A stretch of DNA of 64,000 nucleotides. It comes from Psychrobacter sp. ANT_WB68. Lineage in GTDB: Bacteria > Pseudomonadota > Gammaproteobacteria > Pseudomonadales > Moraxellaceae. How positions within the stretch are numbered: position 1 is the stretch's first letter; each line of letters opens with the position of its first letter. Positions 27,053 to 34,972 of the stretch are shown here, in pieces. The translations under genes were made by a program, and so were the position numbers. The stretch is from the NCBI RefSeq assembly GCF_008369115.1, contig NZ_VOAZ01000001.1, forward strand, positions 992,001 to 1,056,000, given 5' to 3'. Under the pieces are notes generated by a model. It was not told where the DNA came from and made no database searches. It was given only the letters and a program-made list of their open reading frames with translations.

Positions 27053-28456
27053 TTATTCGTCATTCTCAAAGCTGACGTTTTGATAGTATTCTGGCGTCAG
27101 ATTGATAAAGCGGGTGAATTGCCCTTCAAAGCCCAAGCGTATGGTGCCGATAGGGCCGTTACGCTGTTTACCAATGATGATTTCAGCCACGCCTTTGTGG
27201 TCCGAGTTTTCATTATAAACCTCATCGCGATAAATAAACATAATCAAATCGGCATCCTGCTCAATCGCACCTGATTCACGCAAATCCGACATAATAGGAC
27301 GCTTATTAGGACGGTTCTCCAGACTGCGGTTAAGCTGTGATAAGGCGATGACTGGGCATTCAAGCTCACGAGCCAAGGCTTTTAAGCTACGAGAAATCTC
27401 GGAGATTTCTCCCACACGGTTACCATCAAGATTAGGCACTTTCATTAATTGTAGATAATCGACAATGATAGCGCCAAGCTTGCCATCATGGTTTTTGGCG
27501 ATACGGCGACAGCGCGAACGCAGCTCAGAGGGCGGCAGGGCAGTACTGTCATCAATATATAAGTGTTTAGACTGCAGATGCTGAATGGCATTCATCATTT
27601 TTGCCCATTCATCTTCATTCATTTGACCAGAACGCAGGTGCGTCTGATTAATCGCCCCCCATGAAGACAGCAAACGCATAACGATAGATTCGGCTGGCAT
27701 CTCCATCGAGAACACCACCACGGGTAAATCTTCATTAAATAAAATACCTTCTGCTAAGTTCATAGCAAAGGTGGTTTTACCCATAGAAGGACGGGCGGCA
27801 ACAATGATTAAATCCCCTGCTTGTAAACCTTGGGTTTTATTATTGAGCTCAACAAAGGGCGTTTGCAAACCTATCATGCCGTCGGGATTGGATTTTAGCT
27901 CTTGAATTTTATCGATGACATTGGTCAGTACAGAGGTAATGCCAACAGGCCCACGCTGTTCTGCGCGTTTGTTATGTTGCTCATTAATACTAAATATTTT
28001 TGCCTCGACACTGTCTAAAATGTCGCTGACCGTTTGGTCTTTAGGATTGTAGGCAAGGGTAAGCATATCGTTGCCAGTGGTAATCAGCTGGCGTAGGGTC
28101 GATAGCTCTCGCACGCGCTGGGCATAAGCGGTGAGGTTAAACAAAGTTGCCGGACTTTGGCTTAAAATATCTGCCAAGTAGCTATCACCACCGGCACTTT
28201 TCAGTAGTTTTTGTGCTTCCAACCAGTCATGCACCATGACCGTATCATAAGGCTCGTTGACCGCCGCTAAATGCGCGATGGCATCAAAAATATACTGATG
28301 TCGTCCTGCATAAAAATCGTCTTTAGTCACGATATCTGCAATCTTATCGTAAGCCTCTTCGATACTCATCAAAGACGCCAGCAAAGCCTTCTCAATATCG
28401 ATATTATGCGGCGGTGTCTGATTGAGTAAGTCGTCGGTTTTTTCGTTGTCTGCCAT
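27053..28456 (-). CDS. dnaB: Replicative DNA helicase
   Basis: DnaB is the hexameric 5'-3' helicase of the replication fork and binds primase. The N-terminal domain (residues 15-120) contains PPHNIDIEKALL; the RecA-like motor carries Walker A ARPSMGKTT (221-229), the Walker B segment IIVDYLQLM, the SQLNRSLE segment and the arginine region near RNGPIGTIRL. Length 467 residues is normal. No intein is present. alr follows on the same strand, and pdxA is divergent. Confidence 0.97.
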   Translation of the reverse strand: MADNEKTDDLLNQTPPHNIDIEKALLASLMSIEEAYDKIADIVTKDDFYAGRHQYIFDAIAHLAAVNEPYDTVMVHDWLEAQKLLKSAGGDSYLADILSQSPATLFNLTAYAQRVRELSTLRQLITTGNDMLTLAYNPKDQTVSDILDSVEAKIFSINEQHNKRAEQRGPVGITSVLTNVIDKIQELKSNPDGMIGLQTPFVELNNKTQGLQAGDLIIVAARPSMGKTTFAMNLAEGILFNEDLPVVVFSMEMPAESIVMRLLSSWGAINQTHLRSGQMNEDEWAKMMNAIQHLQSKHLYIDDSTALPPSELRSRCRRIAKNHDGKLGAIIVDYLQLMKVPNLDGNRVGEISEISRSLKALARELECPVIALSQLNRSLENRPNKRPIMSDLRESGAIEQDADLIMFIYRDEVYNENSDHKGVAEIIIGKQRNGPIGTIRLGFEGQFTRFINLTPEYYQNVSFENDE

Positions 28457-28781
28457 GGGTGCCTAATGTGTTAAAAGTCGGTATAAATGGAAATTTGGTA
28501 TAAGTATTTATTTTAGTAGTGATGCAGCCAAGCAAGCGCGACATACCTCTACGATAGAAGTACCAAAACGTGGTCTCAGCGCTTGCTGGTAAATGCTACA
28601 ATGAAAAGCGAAAGTTTAACACATTATGCAGTTTTTTCGGCTGCTATAAGTAACTATCTATAAAAATGCCATCTGCTATGGCATAAAATGGGCGACGTCT
28701 CAGACAACTTTAAATGCGCATTTTTATAATAAAAAGTATCATTAAATCAATCTCTTAATATCATACTAGGGTATTGTTGCT
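28457..28781. other. Divergent region dnaB / pdxA
   Basis: About 325 bases without a gene. CAAGCGC (28534-28540) and GCGCTTG (28578-28584) are inverted copies about 37 bases apart. TACAAT near 28598 could be a -10 element toward pdxA. Nothing else is clear. Confidence 0.4.
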
Positions 28782-29867
28782 ATGCAAAAAAAATTACCAT
28801 TATTAGTCACAACCGGTGAGCCTGCTGGCATTGGTATGGATATCGTGCTGCTATTAGCGGCTGAGGGTAAATTACAAGATTTTAACCGTCCGATTTGGGT
28901 CACGGCAGATAGCAAGGCGATGCAAACGCGGGCAGACGAGTTGGTGACTGCTGGCGTATTAAAAGTTTGTCCACTTTGGCAAACTATGAATACAAATATA
29001 GAAGCCGATGATTTTTTGGATCATATATCACAGCAAATTGTTAACAGTGATAATACTTTTCTCTTGATTAATACTCCTTGTGCTGAACCAGTCGTTTGCG
29101 GGCAAATTGATACTCGCAATTCGGCCATGGTTGCCAAACAATTAGACATCGCGCATCAACTCGCTACCAACAAAACAGTTGCTGCTATCGTCACAGGGCC
29201 ATTGCAAAAGTCCGCACTGATAGATGCCGATATTAAGCTGCTCGATGGCACTATGTTTAGTGGTCATACCGAGTTTTTTATGCAGCAAAGTGGCTGTGAA
29301 AAAGTGGTGATGATGCTTGCCAATCAAGCCATGAAAGTGGCGCTTGTTACCACGCATTTAGCATTAAAGGACATTCCTGCTGCTATCACCGCTGATAATG
29401 TACGCCAAACGGTGCAAATTGTCATCGATGATATGCGTGAGAAATTCGGCTTAACGCAGCCACGTATTTTGGTGTGCGGTCTTAACCCACATGCAGGCGA
29501 GGGTGGGCATTTGGGCGTTGAGGAAATTGAGATTATCAATCCTGTATTACGTAAGTTTATTGATGCAGGCGTCGATATATCAGAGGCGATGCCAGCAGAT
29601 ACTTTATTTACTCCAAGACATTTGGCGAGTTGCGATGCGGTGATTGCTATGTATCATGACCAAGGTTTGCCAGTGCTCAAATCACATGGCTTTGGCGATA
29701 CGGTCAATCTTACCTTGGGCTTGCCGTATATTCGCACCTCGGTTGATCATGGCACTGCACTTGACTTAGCAGGACGTGGTGGCGCAAGTGCTACCAGCTT
29801 ATACCAAGCACTACTGATGGCTAATGAGATGGCGGATAAATCGCTGATTAATAGACCTCTTATATAA
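28782..29867 (+). CDS. pdxA: 4-hydroxythreonine-4-phosphate dehydrogenase
   Basis: PdxA oxidises 4-phosphohydroxy-L-threonine in the DXP-dependent vitamin B6 pathway. Motifs include TTGEPAGIGMD at the start, GHTEFF, the metal-binding histidines (HAGEGGHLG and MYHDQGLPVLK) and the C-terminal GLPYIRTSVDHGTALDLAG. Length is 361 residues, slightly above the E. coli 329 because of an insertion at about 50-100. In E. coli it is followed directly by ksgA; here about 3.1 kb with a flavoenzyme and mobile-element debris has come between. Confidence 0.96.
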   Translation: MQKKLPLLVTTGEPAGIGMDIVLLLAAEGKLQDFNRPIWVTADSKAMQTRADELVTAGVLKVCPLWQTMNTNIEADDFLDHISQQIVNSDNTFLLINTPCAEPVVCGQIDTRNSAMVAKQLDIAHQLATNKTVAAIVTGPLQKSALIDADIKLLDGTMFSGHTEFFMQQSGCEKVVMMLANQAMKVALVTTHLALKDIPAAITADNVRQTVQIVIDDMREKFGLTQPRILVCGLNPHAGEGGHLGVEEIEIINPVLRKFIDAGVDISEAMPADTLFTPRHLASCDAVIAMYHDQGLPVLKSHGFGDTVNLTLGLPYIRTSVDHGTALDLAGRGGASATSLYQALLMANEMADKSLINRPLI

Positions 29868-29945
29868 AACTGGTGCATTTGAAGTTTGTCACGCAGTATT
29901 GGGTAATTTTAGTGTGAATAATGGCTATTTATGAATCATCAAACA

Positions 29946-29991
29946 CGGTCTAATATAAGTGGTTCCATTATAGCGGTCTATTTTAAGTGGT
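29946..29991. repeat. 18-base direct repeat
   Basis: CGGTCTAATATAAGTGGT (29946-29963) and CGGTCTATTTTAAGTGGT (29974-29991) agree at 16 of 18 bases with a 28-base period. The sequence resembles an insertion-sequence end, but no partner end was located. Confidence 0.6.
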
Positions 29992-30188
29992 CTGTTAATA
30001 GGTTTGAAGGGTGAAATAGTTGGTTCCCTTGGGGTATACCCTATTAGATAGTTAAACGAAATTTCAAATGAGATTGGGTATGAATACGCTGAAACGAATA
30101 TCCTTTGATTATTATCTTCCTTCGAGCTGGTCGAACAAAGTATTCTTCGTTCATGTTTACAGTATTAAGAGAATAAGTAAAATTGTTA

Positions 30189-30478
30189 GAGTCTGTTGAA
30201 CATTCACAAATGCGCACTGCTGATAGCTAAAATAGTTCTAGTCTAAGTGAAAATTGCAGGTAACGCTCATTGCTTCGGCTAGCTGATTTTAGCTAGACGG
30301 TTACTTTGAGTAGAGCGATTTTAGCATCAGCCTTCACTACAACAACAGGGACAGGATTACTTTTTGCTACTTCATTGCCAGAAACAGATGCTTAGAATGA
30401 CTGAATTTACAATCTTTATCTGCGAATAGTCTAAAGAATAGTCACTGTTAGTGCCACGGTCGAGTGTTAAACAGACCC
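30189..30478. mobile_element. MITE-like element, about 290 bp
   Basis: The left end GAGTCTGTTGAACATTC and the reverse complement of the right end (GGGTCTGTTTAACACTC, from 30462-30478) match at 14 of 17 bases. Both outer flanks carry TA, consistent with a two-base target duplication. The inside has no open frame of use, so this is a non-autonomous element or the collapsed remains of an insertion sequence. Multiple copies in the genome would be expected. Confidence 0.6.
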
Positions 30479-30528
30479 TAGTATTAACGTATTAACCACT
30501 ATAAAACTACTGCTATAGAAGCCATACT

Positions 30529-32445
30529 ATGAAAATACTACAACCTATCACTATTGGTGGAGTGACTTTTAAAAACCGCCTAATGCTGCCACCGCTTACC
30601 ACAGGCTATGAAGCAAAGGACGGTAGCATCAGCTCACAAAGCCTATCTTTTTATCGCCGTTTAGCGCAAGGGGGCGTAGGTTACATTGTGCTCGGTGATG
30701 TTGCTCCGATACCTAGCTTTGCGCAAACCCCTAAACTATTTGACGATAGCCAAATTGATGGTTTTCGACAGATTGCCGATAGCGTACATAGTTATGGGGC
30801 GAAAATTGGCATACAGGTATTTCATCCTGAATACGATGTTGAGGCCATTAACAAAATGTTCGCTAATGGCGAACAGAATAAGGTTCGGGAGCGATTAGAT
30901 TATGATATGCAGCACTTCGTCAATGAAGTAAGCGAAGATAGCTTGATGGTGATCATTGATAAAATGTGTGCGTGTGCCAAACGTGCGCAACAAGCAGGGA
31001 TTGATGTCATACAAGTCCATGGTGATCGATTAGTAGGTGCTCTATGTAGCACTCAGCTCAATACCCGTACTGATAAATTTGGTGGCTCTCTTAAAAACCG
31101 TACACGTTTTGCCTTACTGTTAGTACAAGCATTGAAGAAAGCTGTGCCAACCATGGTTATCGATTATAAGCTGTCAGTAGTCACGCCTACGCGTGGTAAA
31201 GGCGGTGTTGATGAGATTGATGCACCGCAATTTGCGCAGTGGCTTGAAGGTGCTGGTGTAGACATGATTCATGTCGGTCAAGCCAATCATACGGTCAACT
31301 TAGCCGACACTATCCCGCCAATGGGAGTGCAGCCCTATTGTTTTTTTGCAGACATCGCACAATCAGTTAAGCAAGTGGTCACTATTCCTGTAAGCACTTC
31401 GGGGCGTATTATTGACCCTGAGATGGCTGAAGCAGTGCTGGAAACAGATAAGGTTGATATGATTGGCATAGGTCGTCCCCTATTGGCTGACCCTGACTGG
31501 CCAAACAAAGCAGCGGCTGGCAAGCATAAAGATATTCGTCGTTGTATCAGTTGTAATGTCTGCGTTGATGCAGTCATGAATCGATCTTTTATGATTTGTA
31601 CGGTTAACCCGGAGAACGGCTATGAAGAGACTCGAACTATCACACCTGCCAAGATTAAGAAAAAGGTAGTCGTTGTCGGTGGTGGCCCTGCTGGACTTGA
31701 AGCCGCTCGTGTCGCTGCAGTAAAAGGGCATCATGTAACGCTGTTTGAAAAAGAGAATAAGCTTGGTGGTCAGTTAAATATAGCCGATGTACCACCGCGT
31801 AAAATTGAGCTGCAACGCCTTACAGATGACTTAATACACGCGGTAAAATCTGAGGGTGTGAATTTACGTCTAAATGAAATAGCAACTGTAAAAAGCATAT
31901 CAGCATTAGAACCTGATGCGGTGATTGTAGCGGTTGGTGCGAACAGCTTTATTCCAGCAATTTCAGGCATAGATAATGTGAATGTCAAAGATGCATGGAA
32001 AGTGCTGGCGGGCTCACAAACAGTTTCTGATCGTGTCGTTATCATCGGTGGCGGGGTCGTCGGTTGCGAGACTGCTGAATATCTCGCTGAGCTTGGCTGT
32101 AAAGTGTCGATAGTCGAGATGTCGGATAGTATTACTAACGATATAAGTGTGACGATTGTACCTACAATGCTGGAGAACTATGAGCAATTTGATGTTGAGA
32201 CGTATATGGAACACAAGGTCACGGCCATTACCGAAAATGAAGTACATTGTGAAATTAAGAATAGAGATATCGTGCAAATCCCCTACGACTATGTAGTCAT
32301 TGCTAGTGGTGCGCGTTCAGTGGGGTTTGATACCGCAGAATTCATTGCTAATGGTATTGAGGTTATCGAAGTTGGAGACTGTGACAAAGTGGCTGATATC
32401 TCGTATGCAACCAAAACCGCTTATGACGCTGCTAATGCACTTTAA
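30529..32445 (+). CDS. FMN/4Fe-4S/FAD oxidoreductase of the 2,4-dienoyl-CoA reductase/TMADH superfamily
   Basis: A 638-residue enzyme with an Old-Yellow-Enzyme barrel (1 to about 330, ending GIGRPLLADPDW), a cysteine cluster, an FAD domain (GGGPAG near 383) and an NAD(P) domain (GGGVVG near 505). The cysteines are Cys339, 342, 345 and 357: C-x2-C-x2-C-x11-C, one residue shorter than in E. coli FadH and partly like trimethylamine dehydrogenase. By hand alignment the FadH catalytic Tyr falls on Arg in HGDRLVG, and the catalytic His is not conserved near ANHTVNLADT. The substrate is therefore open. A damaged paralogue lies at 4764-6666. It splits the usual pdxA-ksgA pair. Confidence 0.85.
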   Translation: MKILQPITIGGVTFKNRLMLPPLTTGYEAKDGSISSQSLSFYRRLAQGGVGYIVLGDVAPIPSFAQTPKLFDDSQIDGFRQIADSVHSYGAKIGIQVFHPEYDVEAINKMFANGEQNKVRERLDYDMQHFVNEVSEDSLMVIIDKMCACAKRAQQAGIDVIQVHGDRLVGALCSTQLNTRTDKFGGSLKNRTRFALLLVQALKKAVPTMVIDYKLSVVTPTRGKGGVDEIDAPQFAQWLEGAGVDMIHVGQANHTVNLADTIPPMGVQPYCFFADIAQSVKQVVTIPVSTSGRIIDPEMAEAVLETDKVDMIGIGRPLLADPDWPNKAAAGKHKDIRRCISCNVCVDAVMNRSFMICTVNPENGYEETRTITPAKIKKKVVVVGGGPAGLEAARVAAVKGHHVTLFEKENKLGGQLNIADVPPRKIELQRLTDDLIHAVKSEGVNLRLNEIATVKSISALEPDAVIVAVGANSFIPAISGIDNVNVKDAWKVLAGSQTVSDRVVIIGGGVVGCETAEYLAELGCKVSIVEMSDSITNDISVTIVPTMLENYEQFDVETYMEHKVTAITENEVHCEIKNRDIVQIPYDYVVIASGARSVGFDTAEFIANGIEVIEVGDCDKVADISYATKTAYDAANAL

Positions 32446-32999
32446 GTTTTTAAAGCACTATGAGTAGAAGTTACATGAACATGCCAATGTTTTTTAAACA
32501 GTATTCTTACTTTCTCTTACCCGAAATTGTTAAAAAATATTTGGCTGATAAAAAGTAAATACGGTAGCATATCTCAATTATTTAGATAAACTATTTAAAA
32601 TAAGCTAAAGCTTATTTATGATAAATCCTGTTCGGTGCCTGTATAGCGCACCGATCACGAATAGAATATGTATGGTAAGTACACAATGAAGTACACTGTG
32701 ACTATTCCGTAAGTTGAAACCTTGATACCATTAGCCTACAGCCCAAGTTTCGAGTTCTCACTAGGGTACCGTATATATAACCAACATTATAGCAAATGGT
32801 TTAAGAACAAAAAAAGCGATGTGTCGGTTGTGCCAAGGTGTAGGTGGTTTACTAATAAAACGTCTCAAAAATACAGTGCAATTATGAGCTGTGGTATAAT
32901 TTCGTATTACAAAGCCAGCAAATAAAAGCGCATATAAATCCAGTATATTGCTGCCATAGCGCTGTAGCCCATTTATCTTTTATCCATTAAGACTTTTTT
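32446..32999. other. Intergenic region upstream of ksgA
   Basis: About 550 AT-rich bases. Seen are the palindrome AAATAAGCT-AA-AGCTTATTT (32598-32617), possibly a weak end for the flavoenzyme transcript, and the inverted repeat TCGGTGC/GCACCGA (about 32631-32653). TATAAT at about 32896 is a candidate -10 for ksgA. A 32-codon frame at 32460 lacks a ribosome site. Confidence 0.45.
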
Positions 33000-33863
33000 A
33001 TGTCCAAAACTACGTTTGATGCTCAATCTATTTCTAACAGCCTGCGCGCTGCCAAACACCAACCGCGTAAGCGTTTTGGTCAAAACTTCTTGCACGATGG
33101 CAGTGTCATTCGCCAAATCGTTGATAGCATTCGCCTAGAGCGTGATGATAATTTAATTGAGATTGGGCCAGGGATGGGCGCGCTAACTGAGCCGCTATTG
33201 ACAGAAGTCGATGCGATGACCGTGGTAGAGCTGGATCGTGACTTGGCCGATAGCTTACGTATTCGTATCGGCGCCAACAGTCATCCAAATTTCACGATTA
33301 TCAAAGACAATGCCATGCATGTCGATTATCGCCAGATGTATAGCCCTGAGCGTGGCAAGCTACGCGTGGTTGGTAATCTACCCTATAATATCTCTACACC
33401 AATACTCTTTCATCTGCTCAGCTATGCCGATGTGATTCAAGACATGCATTTTATGTTGCAAAAAGAAGTGGTTGAGCGTATCACGGCTGATGTTGGTAGC
33501 AAAACTTATGGTCGCTTGTCGGTCATCATGCAATATCACTGTGATACCGATTATTTACTGACCGTACCACGCGGTGCTTTTAATCCGCCACCAAAAGTGA
33601 CCAGCGCCGTATTTAGACTGACGCCGCATATCAATAAGCCGGTCGTAGCAGAAGATGAAGAGTATTTTGCGCTTGTGGTACGAGAAACCTTTAACCATCG
33701 TCGTAAGACGCTACGTGCTATTTTCAAAAAATCAACCTTATTGCCAACATTGAGCGAAGACGATTTTGCGGCTTGTGCTATCGATCCACAAGCGCGTCCT
33801 GAGGTTTTAAGTGTGAAAGACTTTGTCAATTTGAGCAATCAGGCACGCAAAATAGAGGTTTAA
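33000..33863 (+). CDS. ksgA: 16S rRNA A1518/A1519 dimethyltransferase
   Basis: KsgA (RsmA) dimethylates two adjacent adenines in the 3' hairpin of 16S rRNA during 30S maturation. SAM-binding motifs are [22 protein letters not shown] and VVELDRD, and the catalytic NLPYNIS is present at about 127-133. Length 287 residues is normal. apaH follows after 126 bases; apaG, which lies between them in E. coli, is absent here. Confidence 0.97.
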   Translation: MSKTTFDAQSISNSLRAAKHQPRKRFGQNFLHDGSVIRQIVDSIRLERDDNLIEIGPGMGALTEPLLTEVDAMTVVELDRDLADSLRIRIGANSHPNFTIIKDNAMHVDYRQMYSPERGKLRVVGNLPYNISTPILFHLLSYADVIQDMHFMLQKEVVERITADVGSKTYGRLSVIMQYHCDTDYLLTVPRGAFNPPPKVTSAVFRLTPHINKPVVAEDEEYFALVVRETFNHRRKTLRAIFKKSTLLPTLSEDDFAACAIDPQARPEVLSVKDFVNLSNQARKIEV

Positions 33864-33989
33864 ATCGACCTACTGCCAATCAATCGTCAAGAGTACTTAT
33901 ATAGAAATTATAATATAAATGCTTTTCACATAAAAATGATGATATAAAATTTTTATATAAGAAATGCCACATAAAAAGATTGAGGATTT

Positions 33990-34832
33990 ATGAGTTTTCG
34001 CCATCAGTATGTTATCGGTGACCTGCAAGGCTGTTATGCGGCGTATCTGCATTTACTTGAAACCTTGGATTTTGATCCTGCGCAAGACAAGCTATGGTTT
34101 GCTGGTGATTTGGTGGCACGTGGTGAAAACTCATTAAGTACGTTGCGTCATGTCAAAGCACTTTGTGAACAAGGCGCAGCAGCGACAGTACTTGGCAATC
34201 ATGATATTAATTTGATTGCTGTCTGGCGCGGTGCCGCAAAGATTAAGAAAAAGGATCAGACAGCCCCCATTTTCGCAGCTAATGATTGTGATGAGTTGCT
34301 TGAATGGCTACGTCATCAGCCACTACTGTCTTACCCTGATGAGCATACGGTATTGGTACACGCTGGCATTCCACCGCATTGGACGATTGAGGCGGCAGCA
34401 GACCATGCGCAGCAGTTAGAGGCACAGCTGCAAGGCAGTTTAAAGCAGCTGGATCGTTTATTACCCAATCTCTATAGTAAAACAGCCGATGAGTGGCATG
34501 AAGGCATTAATGGCTTTACCAAAATGCGCGCGATTGCCAATTATTTCACGCGTATGCGTCTATGCAAACAAGACGGCACGCTGGAATTTAGTTTTACAGC
34601 AGGATTAGAAGAGCAGATGCCAAAAGGGTTTTTACCTTGGTTTGAATGGCAAGTACCGCGCACGCGCAAGATTTTGTTTGGTCACTGGGCGGCGCTTAAA
34701 GCTGAGGTCGACTTACCTTACGCGCGTGCGCTTGATGGTGGCTGTATATGGGGCAATCATCTGTTAGCTTATCGCTTGGGTGATGGAAAAACCATCACGT
34801 CAAGTGCGCATTGCTTACTGCCAGACTCATAA
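33990..34832 (+). CDS. apaH: Symmetrical bis(5'-nucleosyl)-tetraphosphatase
   Basis: ApaH splits Ap4A into two ADP and can remove Np4 caps from RNA. The metallophosphatase motifs are in order: GDLQGCY (about 11-17), GDLVARGENS (about 38-47), GNHDIN (about 69-74), a VHAGIPP segment and GHWAAL near the end. Length is 280 residues as in E. coli. GAGGA before the ATG supports the start. It closes the ksgA-apaH unit, followed by a terminator that overlaps the convergent gcr gene. Confidence 0.96.
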   Translation: MSFRHQYVIGDLQGCYAAYLHLLETLDFDPAQDKLWFAGDLVARGENSLSTLRHVKALCEQGAAATVLGNHDINLIAVWRGAAKIKKKDQTAPIFAANDCDELLEWLRHQPLLSYPDEHTVLVHAGIPPHWTIEAAADHAQQLEAQLQGSLKQLDRLLPNLYSKTADEWHEGINGFTKMRAIANYFTRMRLCKQDGTLEFSFTAGLEEQMPKGFLPWFEWQVPRTRKILFGHWAALKAEVDLPYARALDGGCIWGNHLLAYRLGDGKTITSSAHCLLPDS

Positions 34833-34924
34833 TATGAGCTATATAGCTTGACTGGTTGTTTTTTGGATAGTTACCTCAAAAAATGTCCAGTCAATAATCC
34901 AAGCCCTCAGTTAAGCAATCAGCT

Positions 34925-34972
34925 AAGCCACCAAAACTGTCCCATTAGCTGGGTAGATTTGGTGGCTTTTTT
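34925..34972 (+). terminator. Terminator of apaH inside the end of gcr
   Basis: GCCACCAAA (34927-34935) pairs with TTTGGTGGC (34958-34966), followed by TTTTTT on the plus strand. Its right arm lies in the last codons of the convergent gcr gene. Confidence 0.75.

Larger units (their letters stand above)
29868..30528. other. Intergenic region with mobile-element debris
   Basis: These 660 bases hold an 18-base direct repeat (29946-29991), a GGGTATACCC palindrome (30032-30041) and a 290-base element with inverted ends (30189-30478). The remainder codes for nothing recognisable. It marks the left flank of the DNA inserted between pdxA and ksgA. Confidence 0.6.

Noticed and set aside
32460..32558. 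32-codon frame after the flavoenzyme
   Set aside because: It lacks a ribosome site and any recognisable signal; kept only as a note in the intergenic entry.
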